From Candidatus Villigracilaceae bacterium (GTDB lineage: Bacteria > Chloroflexota > Anaerolineae > Anaerolineales > Villigracilaceae), in contig JAPKMP010000009.1 of NCBI GenBank assembly GCA_026645935.1, positions 1-64,000 of the forward strand: a DNA stretch of 64,000 bases, read 5' to 3'. The notes below the pieces were generated by a model. It was not told the origin of the DNA and ran no database searches. It saw only the letters and a list, made by a program, of their open reading frames with translations. The first letter of the stretch is position 1. The number at the start of each line of letters is the position of its first letter. Below are positions 22,937-31,637 of this stretch, one piece after another. Both the position numbers and the translations under genes were made by a program.

Positions 22937-23143
22937 ATGAGCGTTGAAGAAATCAAGCAGGCGATTTCAGAATTATCACCGGCAGAATTGGCAAATTTCC
23001 GCAAATGGTTCGAGGAATTCGAGAAAAAATGCGCAAATGTGCTATCAGTCGAAGAACAACTTACAAGACTACGAGGTTCCTTGAAAGGAAAGGGGATATT
23101 GAAGGCGTTTTTGGAAGAGAAGAAGCGGGAGAGGGGATTGTAG
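22937..23143 (+). CDS. Orphan antitoxin-like small protein
   Basis: 68 residues. The start MSVEEIKQAISELSPAELANF with FRKWFEEFE is the usual N-terminus of small type II antitoxins that precede RelE/VapC toxins, and the C-terminal LRGSLKGKGILKAFLEEKKRE resembles the end of VapB-type antitoxins. No toxin gene follows; the gene ends at a terminator 19 bp later. It may be the surviving half of a decayed module or may act in trans. TAAGGAG is the ribosome site. Confidence 0.6.
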   Translation: MSVEEIKQAISELSPAELANFRKWFEEFEKKCANVLSVEEQLTRLRGSLKGKGILKAFLEEKKRERGL

Positions 23144-23161
23144 TCGCCGAAGGTTGTAAAG

Positions 23162-23195
23162 AACTCCGAGTAAATGGCTCGGAGTTTATGTTTTA
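23162..23195 (+). terminator. Terminator after the antitoxin-like gene
   Basis: AACTCCGAG and CTCGGAGTT pair around a 7-base loop and are followed by TATGTTTT. Confidence 0.7.
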
Positions 23196-23292
23196 AGGAG
23201 ATGTTATTCATAGTGTGTAGACCTATTGTCTTTTTGGAATTATCTTTGATATATGCATGGTGTAAAATTACTTACATATAAAGCGAGGAGCT

Positions 23293-24060
23293 ATGCCTTC
23301 AACAAAATGGACACGCGAAGAGCTGATACTTGCATTTAATCTTTACTGCAAAATCCCCTTTGGAACAATCCATATTTATAACCCTCAAGTCATTTCGCTT
23401 GCCAAGATTTTAGGGCGAACTGCTTCGGCTGTTTCATGGAAATTGGCAAACCTTGCGAGTCTTGACCCGATCCTAAAGAAAAGAAATATTGCTGGTGCAT
23501 CTCACGGAAGCAAATTAGACGCTGAAGTTTGGAATGAATTTGTTGGCGATTGGGACAGATTAGCTTATGAAAGTGAAAAACTATTAGCACAGAAGACTGG
23601 CAAACGAATTGAAGATATATCTGATCTTGAAACTTTTGACCTGCCGAAATCAGGTAAAGAACGTGAAGCAATCGTCAAAATTCGAGTTAATCAGAGTTTC
23701 TTTCGGCGAGCTGTACTTGCGGCGTACGATTTCAAATGTTGTGTAACTAGACTAGAAATCCCTGAACTTTTGAATGCAAGTCATATTATTCCTTGGTCGA
23801 AAGACAAAGCCAATCAAGTAAATCCGAGAAATGGGCTATGCTTAAATGCTATCCATGACAGGGCTTTTGACAGAGGTTTGATAACTATTACACCTGAGTT
23901 GACAATAAAAGTTTCGAAAGCGATTAAGACCAAGAAGGCAAGCGATGCGGTTCAGGAGTTTCTTTTGAAATATGACGGTATAGAGATCAACAAGCCAACA
24001 AGATTCTTGCCCAATGCCGAATTTCTAAAATATCACAACAGGAATGTTTTCCAAACATAA
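23293..24060 (+). CDS. HNH endonuclease, restriction-like
   Basis: 255 residues. The C-terminal half has a classical HNH site: CCVTRLEIPELLNASHIIPWS, then NPRNGLCLNAIHDRAFDRG, with His, Asn and His in the right order. The N-terminal half (WTREELILAFNLYC ... LGRTASAVSWKLANL) looks like a DNA-recognition helical domain; this organisation is common in HNH restriction-type nucleases. The region is AT-rich compared with its surroundings, which suggests transfer. The next gene starts 3 bp after its stop. No methyltransferase gene is adjacent. Confidence 0.75.
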   Translation: MPSTKWTREELILAFNLYCKIPFGTIHIYNPQVISLAKILGRTASAVSWKLANLASLDPILKKRNIAGASHGSKLDAEVWNEFVGDWDRLAYESEKLLAQKTGKRIEDISDLETFDLPKSGKEREAIVKIRVNQSFFRRAVLAAYDFKCCVTRLEIPELLNASHIIPWSKDKANQVNPRNGLCLNAIHDRAFDRGLITITPELTIKVSKAIKTKKASDAVQEFLLKYDGIEINKPTRFLPNAEFLKYHNRNVFQT

Positions 24061-24063
24061 TTT

Positions 24064-24435
24064 ATGAGTAATGTAAAATTTGTTTACCTATATCGCGATG
24101 GCGCAAACTACAAAGTTTGGAACGATGTGGTTTTTGAAAATCCATACAATACATCGTTAGATGAAATTGAGAGAATCTTAAGTTCCAGTTTTTCACCTGA
24201 TAAGCTATTTATTGCCAACCAGATTTCTATTCCAGAACAATTTTTGTTCTTGAATGGGAGTTTTACGAAATACGATCATTGCTATCACGAGTTCGACTAT
24301 GTAGAAATTTGCGAAGAATTGCCTACAGATATTCTACATCGTTCAATCGTAAATTTTTTGAAGGACGTCAAGTTGGCTTCTGAACAGGGCTGGAATACTT
24401 TTGATATTCTTGAATATTCAAAAAATAATTTGTGA
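24064..24435 (+). CDS. Hypothetical partner of the HNH nuclease
   Basis: 123 residues. It begins NVKFVYLYRDGANYKVWNDVVF and has an aromatic, mixed alpha/beta pattern (FIANQISIPEQFLFLNGSF ... HCYHEFDYVEI). Proteins of this type occur next to various mobile genes (weak recollection). Its stop overlaps the next frame by GTGA and it starts 3 bp after the HNH gene stop, so it belongs to that unit. An immunity or regulatory role for the nuclease is a guess. Confidence 0.5.
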   Translation: MSNVKFVYLYRDGANYKVWNDVVFENPYNTSLDEIERILSSSFSPDKLFIANQISIPEQFLFLNGSFTKYDHCYHEFDYVEICEELPTDILHRSIVNFLKDVKLASEQGWNTFDILEYSKNNL

Positions 24436-24539
24436 ACAAAGAACTGCGGAAACTTGGGTGGAAAGTCCTCCGCGTATGGGAGCGTGAGGAAAAAGACCCC
24501 GTCAAAGTGGCGCGGAAGATAAGAAGATATTTTCAATAG
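24432..24539 (+). pseudogene. C-terminal remnant of a Vsr-type mismatch endonuclease
   Basis: 35 codons from a GTG give VNKELRKLGWKVLRVWERE, then EKDPVKVARKIRRYF. This is the normal last part of Vsr (very-short-patch repair) or related DUF559-type nucleases ('LrrlGWrVlrvWE.El...p..v...I'). The catalytic parts are missing and the frame is closed just upstream by a TAA, so the gene is truncated. Its stop codon lies in a palindromic repeat. It suggests that a C5-methyltransferase/Vsr pair once stood here. Confidence 0.7.
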
Positions 24540-24562
24540 AGGCGACGCATGCGTCGTCTCTA
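24537..24562. repeat. Second copy of the ACGCATGCGT palindrome
   Basis: TAGAGGCGACGCA and TGCGTCGTCTCTA are inverted copies with one mismatch pair. It sits between the convergent Vsr remnant and dnaE. Related to the palindrome at 8164-8191. Confidence 0.65.
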
Positions 24563-24567
24563 CGATT

Positions 24568-27500
24568 TCATTGAAACGTGATCTCTTCCACGCGCCAGTT
24601 CTCTTCGCCCATCAGCTTCTTCAGGCGTTCGAGCAGTTCGGGGCAGATGCGCGTGGTGTCGTTGGGGAAGTCGATCAGGTGTCCCTTGCCGTTCTCGAAG
24701 ATCTGGAAGGTGAACTTGTCGCGCCCGTGATACGAGATCAACGTGCCGTAGAGAGTCTTGATGCGGCGTTTGTCGCGTTCCCTGTCGCCGGTGGGGCGCA
24801 GGAGGACGGTGATCTGCCGGGGCGGATGGTCCTTGTCCTTGTTCTCTTTGGCGAGCGGGATGTACAAAGATGGAATCACCGGCTCGTCGCGGTCTTCGGC
24901 CGGATTCAGCGCTTCGAGTTGACTCAAGGCTGTCGCTTCGCGAGTCACCAGCGGCGGAGTCACCTCTTCGTCTTTCTTGAACTTCGGCGCGGGCTTCGAG
25001 GCAATCGCTGCGTCCTCGAACGAAGGCTGCCATTCCAGATCCCAGCCGTCGGGGAAGTTCTCTGGCGGCGGGGGCATATCGCCCCCCTCTGTCCCCCCAA
25101 ATTCCCCCGGAATTTGGGGGGATGAAAGGGGGGTATAAGAAGGAGCAGGCTCGGCAACTTGAGGAACCGTTTTCGGCGTTTGATTTTGTTTGGGTTGTGT
25201 GACAGGCTTCGGCTGAGTCTGTTGAGCCGGGCGGCGGGGAGATTGCGATTCGCTGCGGGGGAGAGCAGGCTTGGGAGTCGAATCCGATTTGAGGGTTGGA
25301 TCATCCGCTGCTTCGATAACTTTGATCTCTGTTTTGATCGTGTCGACGAGGATCTTGGGCGGGGTGTTGGTCTGGTCCACTTTGCCTTCGACGATGATGA
25401 TCTGCCCGGAGGAAAGTTGCGCGTGGTATTGTTCCCAGGTGCGGGTGAAGAGCAGGAGTTCGATGCTGCCCTGGATGTCTTCGATGGTGACGAAGCCCAT
25501 GGGTTTGCCCGCTTTCGTTGTGTACGGGCGGATGTTGGTGATGAGCCCTGCGACGCGGACTTTTTCCTCGTGACGCGCCTCGGAGAGCTGACCGGAGAAG
25601 TAGCTGACGATCTGCGCGAGCGCTGCCTGGTATTCGTTGAGCGGGTGGTCGGAGATGTACAGCCCGATGAGTTCGCGTTCCCAGTTGAGCATTTCGCGCT
25701 TGTCCACGTCCCTGACTTCGGGCAGGCGGATCTCGTCGATGACGCCGGTGGTCGAGCCGAAGAGACTCATCTGCCCGGCGTCGGCGGCGCGGAAGTGATT
25801 GCCCGAGATGGCGATGATGCGGTCGAGCGAGGCAAGCAGGGAGGCGCGGTTGCCGAAGGAATCCATTGCGCCGACTTTGATGAGACATTCGAGCGCGCGC
25901 TTGCCCACGGAGCGCAGGTCCACGCGGCGGGCGAAGTCGTTCAGGTCGCTGAACCTTCCGTTCCTGGCGCGTTCATCGATGATGGGCTGGATGGCGTTCT
26001 GCCCGACGTTCTTGATGGCGCCCAAACCGAAACGGATGTTGGGTTGCGCCTGCCCTGACTGCCCGTTAGGGCCTGTCGAAGGGTCGATATCTTCGATGTC
26101 GAAGTCCCACATCGAGGAGTTGATATCGGGACGCAGGACCGGCACGCCCAAGGTGCGCGCATCCGCGACGTAATAGGCGACCTTCTCCACCTGCCCTGCC
26201 GAGGCGGACATGAGCGCGGTCATGTATTCGGCGGGGTAATGCGATTTGAGGAACGCGGTCTGGACGGCGATCACACCATAATCGGCGGCGTGGCTATTGT
26301 GGACGAGAATATCGTTGGCGACGAAGTTGTGAGTCTCTTCGATCTCAAGGTCGTAGGTTTGTTTTTCACCCACATACTCGATATAAGCAATACGATCCCA
26401 GTAGACGTCGCTTTCAGCAAAACGCTTGATGGTGGGGTCGTCGAAGTAATTGCCTAGCCGCAGCAGGGTAGCGCGCCCAAAGCCCACTTTGCCTGCGGAG
26501 TTGGTCGGAGAGAATTCACGCGGGGCAATGCCGGTGGCGGCGGTTATCTCCTTCCAAGTCAACCCGGATGAATCTTTTGCGGCGCGGATATGTTCCTTAA
26601 CCGCAGCAGGGACAATGTCTTTCGTGCCCACAGCAACGGGTGGAATGGAAGCGGTCAGTTCTCCGAGGGCTTGAGTCTTTTTAGCACTAATCAAGAAGCA
26701 ACCAATGCGTTCCTTGAACGCGTTGATGTTCTCATACCCGGTGATGAAAACTTGATAACCGACCCGCCCTTCTTTGTATGGGAATTCCACAGTGCGCAAA
26801 CGGCTGATAATGCCAAAGCGCAAAAGCAGGTGTTGAAGTTGCTGCGCAAGCTGTTGTGAAGCGGTGGCGTAGTACAGGCTGCGTCCGCGTGCATCGATGT
26901 GACCGTCACCCTCCCACATGCGGCTGATGACCAGACCGATCTGGCGGTTGTTCAGTTCAAAGATGGCAGAGGGGAATTCCTTATTGCGGGCATTCCTGCC
27001 AAGCAAGCCCAACTCACCAGCCCAGGTAAAGATGCCGGGTTCATAATGCTTGTCGGGGCGGGCGGCATAGATGGAATAAGTACCTTTGTGCATGGCAACC
27101 GTGCATTTGACGTTCTCAAATGACTCAGCGGCTTTCACAAAGTCATTCACCTGCTCTATGTCTTGATTGTAGTAATAGACCGAGTGTGGATGGCAGAGAT
27201 TGCCTTCCGCCAGTAAATGACCAAGTGCAATCGCTTCGTGGTCTGCCCATTCCTGCTTGCCTTCCACCGGAATGATGCGCGGGACGGCAATGAACTCATC
27301 GGGTTGGAGTTCTTCAAGATTGCGCCAGCCGTTGTAAGTATAAAAAGGATGATTGCCTGTCGCTTCGATGGTGCGACCCAGCGCTGTGGTCAGGCGGAAG
27401 ACGGGTTTCACTCCGTTGTCCATAACGTTGAGCACGGGCTGGTTCTTTAGTTTAAGTGTGGAAACATCGCAGGAGAGAGTTTGCCGAATCTCTGCGGTGC

Positions 27501-29817
27501 CACGGTACAGGTCTTCCACTTTGACAAGCCGTCCGGTGGCAGAGTCCAACAGTTCCACATCACCGGGCAAACATTTGTTGAATCCGTATCGCGCGAATTC
27601 CTCCCAATCCGTGTAGATGGCATTGGCAGTGGATTGGTCCATGCCTTTTTCGATCGCGCCTTTCACGAACTTGGCGCGGTGCTTGTCGATGTCTTCCTTT
27701 TTCTTTTTCGAAATGGCTTTGCGCAGTTCATCCGACTCGGAAGGCGTGTACCCGGCGAGTTCGACGGCGGCGCGCATCAGCTGTTCCTGATAGACGGGGA
27801 TGCCGTACGTGTCGCTGAAGATCGGCTCCATGGCAGGATGGCGATACTTCACTTCAGCCTGCCCATGCATGCGCGCGATGTAATCGGGGATGAAGGCCAT
27901 CGGTCCCGGGCGGTAGAGCGCGACCATGGCGATGATGTTTTCGAGCGTCTTCGGCTTCATCTGCACGAGGTAGCGCGTCATGCCGCCGCCTTCGATCTGG
28001 AACAAGCCCGCGGTCTGCCCGCTGCCCATCAATTCAAATGACTTTGGATCGTCGAGCGGGATGTTGTTCAGGTCGTATTTGATGTCGTGACGTTTGAAGA
28101 TCAAATCGCAGGCGCGCGCCATCACGGTCAACGTGATGAGGCCGAGGAAATCCACCTTCAACATGCCGAGCGAATCGAGCACGCCCATTTCGAACTGCGT
28201 GACCGATTTGATCGGCGTCTCTTCCGAATTGGATGTCGGGCGGTGAAGCGGCAGGTACTCCAGGATCGGCTTGTCGGAGATGACCACGCCCGCGGCGTGC
28301 GTTCCGGCGTTGCGCACCGTCCCCTCCATTTTTGCGGCGATGTCGATCACTTCGCGCATCTGCGGATCGGTGTCGTAGATCTGTTTGAATTCGCGGACTT
28401 CGAACGCATCGTCCATGGTCGAGCCGCCCGCCGCGAACGGGACAAGTTTGGCAACGCGGTCCACTTCGGGCAGGGGAATCTCCATCACGCGCGCCACATC
28501 GCGGATGGCGGCTTTCGCTCCCATCGTGCCGAAGGTGATGATCTGCGCCACTTTATCGTCGCCGTATTTGCGCGCGCAGTATTCCAGCACTTCGTGACGC
28601 CGGTCGTCGCGGAAGTCGAGGTCGATGTCGGGCATCGAGATACGCCCGGGATTCAAGAATCGTTCGAAGATCAGGGCATGCTGCAATGGATCCACCATGG
28701 TGATCTCGAGCGTATACGCGATGATCGACCCGGCTGCCGAGCCGCGCGCGTTGTACCAGATCCCGTTTTCGCGGGCGAAGCGGCACAAATCCCAGACGAT
28801 CAGGAAGTAGGCGTTGAATCCCATGCTGTTGACGACGCTTAACTCGTAATCCAGCCTCGCACGGACGTTTGAGCTGCCCGCGTCATCCCCGTAGCGTTTC
28901 TTTGCCCCAGCCTCGCACAACGAACGCAGATACGTTTCCGGCGTGTATCCTTCCGGGACGGGGAAATCGGGCAGGTGATAGCCCTTGAAGCCGAGGTCCA
29001 CGTTACAGCGTTCGGCGATGAGCAGGGTATTGGTTAACGATTCGGGAACTTCGGCGAAGAGTCGGCTCATCTCGGCGGGCGAGCGCAGAAAATAAGAATC
29101 GTCGGTCATGCGCATGCGTTCCGGGTCGCTGAGCACCGTCTGCGTTTGCATGGCGAGCAAAATGTCCTGGAGTCTCGAGTCGCTTTGGTTGATGTAATGC
29201 ACGTCGTTGGTGGCGACATAACGGGCGGAATAGCGCGCGCCGAGTTCGAGCAGTCTCTTGTTCAGGTCGAGAATTTCCGGGATGTTGTGCTGTTGCAGTT
29301 CGACGAAGAAGCGGTCGGGACCGAAGACGTCGTAATACCAATTCCATTTTCTAACGGCTTCCTCGGGCCTTTCGTTCAGCAACGCACGGGGAATCTCCGC
29401 GGACATGCATCCCGATGTGCAGATCAAGCCTTCGGAGTGCGCGGCGAGGAAGTCGTGGTCGATGCGCGGATAATAATAGAAGCCGTCCAACTGGGAGGCG
29501 GAGGCGATCTTCAATAGGTTGCGATAACCGGTTTCGTTCTCGGCAAGCAGGAGCAAATGAAAGGATTGGCGGTCGAGTTTGGAATCTTTATCCTTCATGC
29601 CGCGCGCCGCCATGTAGGCTTCCAACCCGATGATGGGCTTGACCCCCGTTTCGTTCGCTGCCTTGTAAAAATCGATCACCCCGAACATCGTGCCGTGGTC
29701 CGTGATGGCGACGGCGGGCATGTCCATTTCCTTCACGCGCTGGACCAGCTTCTCGATGTTCGAGAAGCCGTCGAGCAGGGAATATTCGGTATGGACGTGG
29801 AGGTGGGCAAAGGACAT
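24568..29817 (-). CDS. dnaE: DNA polymerase III alpha subunit, interrupted by an intein
   Basis: 1749 residues as encoded, about 1323 after removal of the intein. An N-terminal PHP domain (HLHVHTEYSLLDG, ITDHGTMFG) is followed by the catalytic domain with PDIDLDFRDDRR (metal-binding aspartates near 397-401), the thumb and fingers, helix-hairpin-helix, and an OB fold near the end. It is the replicative polymerase. The intein covers residues 749-1174 and must splice for activity. Two stretches derive from inserted palindromic repeats: DPSTGPNGQSGQAQ just after the intein-side domain, and SSPQIPGEFGGTEGGDMPPP in the low-complexity C-terminal linker. The promoter has TATAAT 39 bp before the ATG. 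Confidence 0.97.
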   Translation of the reverse strand: MSFAHLHVHTEYSLLDGFSNIEKLVQRVKEMDMPAVAITDHGTMFGVIDFYKAANETGVKPIIGLEAYMAARGMKDKDSKLDRQSFHLLLLAENETGYRNLLKIASASQLDGFYYYPRIDHDFLAAHSEGLICTSGCMSAEIPRALLNERPEEAVRKWNWYYDVFGPDRFFVELQQHNIPEILDLNKRLLELGARYSARYVATNDVHYINQSDSRLQDILLAMQTQTVLSDPERMRMTDDSYFLRSPAEMSRLFAEVPESLTNTLLIAERCNVDLGFKGYHLPDFPVPEGYTPETYLRSLCEAGAKKRYGDDAGSSNVRARLDYELSVVNSMGFNAYFLIVWDLCRFARENGIWYNARGSAAGSIIAYTLEITMVDPLQHALIFERFLNPGRISMPDIDLDFRDDRRHEVLEYCARKYGDDKVAQIITFGTMGAKAAIRDVARVMEIPLPEVDRVAKLVPFAAGGSTMDDAFEVREFKQIYDTDPQMREVIDIAAKMEGTVRNAGTHAAGVVISDKPILEYLPLHRPTSNSEETPIKSVTQFEMGVLDSLGMLKVDFLGLITLTVMARACDLIFKRHDIKYDLNNIPLDDPKSFELMGSGQTAGLFQIEGGGMTRYLVQMKPKTLENIIAMVALYRPGPMAFIPDYIARMHGQAEVKYRHPAMEPIFSDTYGIPVYQEQLMRAAVELAGYTPSESDELRKAISKKKKEDIDKHRAKFVKGAIEKGMDQSTANAIYTDWEEFARYGFNKCLPGDVELLDSATGRLVKVEDLYRGTAEIRQTLSCDVSTLKLKNQPVLNVMDNGVKPVFRLTTALGRTIEATGNHPFYTYNGWRNLEELQPDEFIAVPRIIPVEGKQEWADHEAIALGHLLAEGNLCHPHSVYYYNQDIEQVNDFVKAAESFENVKCTVAMHKGTYSIYAARPDKHYEPGIFTWAGELGLLGRNARNKEFPSAIFELNNRQIGLVISRMWEGDGHIDARGRSLYYATASQQLAQQLQHLLLRFGIISRLRTVEFPYKEGRVGYQVFITGYENINAFKERIGCFLISAKKTQALGELTASIPPVAVGTKDIVPAAVKEHIRAAKDSSGLTWKEITAATGIAPREFSPTNSAGKVGFGRATLLRLGNYFDDPTIKRFAESDVYWDRIAYIEYVGEKQTYDLEIEETHNFVANDILVHNSHAADYGVIAVQTAFLKSHYPAEYMTALMSASAGQVEKVAYYVADARTLGVPVLRPDINSSMWDFDIEDIDPSTGPNGQSGQAQPNIRFGLGAIKNVGQNAIQPIIDERARNGRFSDLNDFARRVDLRSVGKRALECLIKVGAMDSFGNRASLLASLDRIIAISGNHFRAADAGQMSLFGSTTGVIDEIRLPEVRDVDKREMLNWERELIGLYISDHPLNEYQAALAQIVSYFSGQLSEARHEEKVRVAGLITNIRPYTTKAGKPMGFVTIEDIQGSIELLLFTRTWEQYHAQLSSGQIIIVEGKVDQTNTPPKILVDTIKTEIKVIEAADDPTLKSDSTPKPALPRSESQSPRRPAQQTQPKPVTQPKQNQTPKTVPQVAEPAPSYTPLSSPQIPGEFGGTEGGDMPPPPENFPDGWDLEWQPSFEDAAIASKPAPKFKKDEEVTPPLVTREATALSQLEALNPAEDRDEPVIPSLYIPLAKENKDKDHPPRQITVLLRPTGDRERDKRRIKTLYGTLISYHGRDKFTFQIFENGKGHLIDFPNDTTRICPELLERLKKLMGEENWRVEEITFQ
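25080..25137. repeat. CCCCCCAAATTCC hairpin repeat inside dnaE
   Basis: A 13-bp stem, CCCCCCAAATTCC with GGAATTTGGGGGG, is nested inside a second set of CCCCCCT/AGGGGGG arms. It is in frame in dnaE, in the poorly conserved linker before the C-terminal domain. Confidence 0.8.
26044..26092. repeat. Repeat-derived segment inside dnaE
   Basis: GCCCTGACTGCCCGTTAGGGC followed by CCTGTCGAAGGG encodes DPSTGPNGQSGQAQ at a place where DnaE normally has a short conserved turn (WDFDIE ... IRFGLGAIKNVG). It resembles the GCCTGTCGAAGGG repeat type seen elsewhere. Confidence 0.6.
26296..27573 (-). other. Intein with LAGLIDADG homing endonuclease inside dnaE
   Basis: 426 residues within the DnaE frame, from Cys749 (CLPGDVELLD, block A) to His-Asn1174 (DILVHN) followed by Ser (+1). 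Block B is present as GRTIEATGNHPF, and block F/G as YDLEIEETHNFVANDILVHN. Between them lies a two-motif homing endonuclease: LGHLLAEGNL near residue 866 and GLVISRMWEGDGHID near 962; both acidic residues are kept, so the nuclease may be active. The insertion point, after GFNK and before SHAADYG, is four residues downstream of the well-known cyanobacterial split-intein site in DnaE. Confidence 0.93.
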
Positions 29818-29929
29818 TTCAATTACCAGTGATCAATTTTCAGCGGCGGGGTCATTATAGCACGCATGTTCAGGTTATGACCCGGAATGCGTCTTAAAGA
29901 ATCAGGAGATGCAGATGGTAAATTGAATT

Positions 29930-31522
29930 TCAGGGTCCCGCTGTGCCGTGCAAACGATAGACCGGCTTGTCCTTGATGATCGCCTCAAGGTAATAGTACT
30001 CTTCGATGAACTGCAGCACTTCGTCCAGGTTATGGGGCGGGTTGACCGGGTAGATGCCGCCAATCTTTTGTTCCTCGCGCCGGACCGGGTCAAGGGAGGG
30101 GATCGTAAGCCGCTGCATATCCACGACGAGGACGGGCGTATTGTTCTTTAAGTCTTCGAGGAAATCGTCATTGAGGCGGTCTGAGATCTCCGAATCCACG
30201 AGGATGGGGTAGAACAGGTTGGACATAGGCGCATCCCTGCGTGCCATGAAGTTTTCTCCGGGGTGGGTCGCCCAAAATAAAACGGTCTCGCCGGGATTGG
30301 TGTGGTTTTCCACGTAAATGGAAATGGGGGAACGCACCTCCCTATCGGGTGAGTTGAAAAAGCGGTCGAGGGCTTTGGCGTATTTGGAGGCGCTTCCGGA
30401 AAGCGCAAAGAGGGCGAGAGCAACAAAAATAGAAGAAAGAAGAGGGAAGAAGGATGGCTGGGCAGGCTGGTTTTTTTTGTGGGGAAGGAATTTTTCCTGG
30501 ACGGTGAGGAAGGCAAATGCGCTTAGCAGGGCGATGAACGGCAGCCAATTGATGAAGTAATGACCATAGCTGCGCCTCGCGAGGTCGCTGACAAGGATGG
30601 CAATGGGCATCCCGATGATCATGAAAATAAAAAGAAGTAAGTGCGGACTTTTGAAGACTTCCTTGACTCGCAACAGGAGGAAGAGATAACCGACAAGCCC
30701 GATCCAGGCGGCGAGGTTGAGGTAATCGAACCCGACTTGCAAGGGAGAGTAGGAGGAGAATTTCGTCGTACCGTAGGTCAGGTTGTAGATGAAGGACGCT
30801 TCGATCATCTCCTGGAGGACTCCCAGGTAAGCAAAATATGCGAAGGAGATGGCAAGCGGGAGAAGAATCCCCAGGGTGACCCACAAGACAGCAGTTGAAA
30901 GGGCTTTCAAATCGCGCTTCACCAATAATGAAACGCCAAGGAAGAGAATGACCAACGCCTCGACGACGGCGTTGTTCGGGCGGAAGAGAAGGCTGATGGA
31001 AAAGAACAAACCCAGGGCGAGGTAAAAGAGGCGGCGCCCGGGATTTTGAATCAATTGAACGAAGAGGATCAGCGCGAGGAAGTGGAGCACCATTGGGTAT
31101 TCTTCCGTGAAATTGCCTCCTTCCAGGACAAAATTCAAACCCCAGAGCCAGGTGAAGATGCCGAAGATCGCGGGTCCAATTCCCCAAAGGTTCTTCAACA
31201 AATGATAAGAGGCGGCGATGGCGGAGAAAAGAAACCCGAACTCGACAAGCCAGACACCCCAGCGCATCCCGCGGCCGAGACGCAGGGCGAGGGCGTTAAG
31301 ATAGAAAATGCCCGGTGGTTTGCTGTCCCAAAGGTCGTGGTAGGGCAGGTAGCCTTTTACGATCTGTTTGCCGATGTAGATGAAGGCGCCGCTGTCGCGG
31401 CCCGGATATTCGGTGCCGGGGTTGGCTTGCGAGAGGACGGTCAGGGCAAGCACGGTGAAAAGGGCGGTCAGCAGGATAAAATTCCACGGCTGCCCGGTTT
31501 TCCGGGGGGGAAACGGGTTCAT
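29930..31522 (-). CDS. ArnT/PMT-like membrane glycosyltransferase (GT39 type)
   Basis: 530 residues. After a basic start the first membrane helix follows, then a large loop with NPGTEYPGRDSGAFIYIG, where the D-S pair in 'GRDSG' fits the catalytic Asp of the GT39/GT83 family, and DLWDSKPPGIFYLNA. About ten more membrane helices follow, and then a soluble C-terminal domain of about 130 residues ending YRLHGTAGP. It should move a sugar from a polyprenyl-phosphate donor to a cell-surface target. The start at 31522 was chosen because a TATAAT box lies 10 bp upstream; a much longer frame in the divergent gene is ignored. Confidence 0.75.
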   Translation of the reverse strand: MNPFPPRKTGQPWNFILLTALFTVLALTVLSQANPGTEYPGRDSGAFIYIGKQIVKGYLPYHDLWDSKPPGIFYLNALALRLGRGMRWGVWLVEFGFLFSAIAASYHLLKNLWGIGPAIFGIFTWLWGLNFVLEGGNFTEEYPMVLHFLALILFVQLIQNPGRRLFYLALGLFFSISLLFRPNNAVVEALVILFLGVSLLVKRDLKALSTAVLWVTLGILLPLAISFAYFAYLGVLQEMIEASFIYNLTYGTTKFSSYSPLQVGFDYLNLAAWIGLVGYLFLLLRVKEVFKSPHLLLFIFMIIGMPIAILVSDLARRSYGHYFINWLPFIALLSAFAFLTVQEKFLPHKKNQPAQPSFFPLLSSIFVALALFALSGSASKYAKALDRFFNSPDREVRSPISIYVENHTNPGETVLFWATHPGENFMARRDAPMSNLFYPILVDSEISDRLNDDFLEDLKNNTPVLVVDMQRLTIPSLDPVRREEQKIGGIYPVNPPHNLDEVLQFIEEYYYLEAIIKDKPVYRLHGTAGP

Positions 31523-31637
31523 GAGTTCGGAGATTATAACATTCGGGTTTAATGCGACCGCAATCTTGAATTGGACATTTACGCGATAAAATAATTTACG
31601 AAAAGGTTCCGCCCTCGTAGGATAGGAATTGCTCGAC

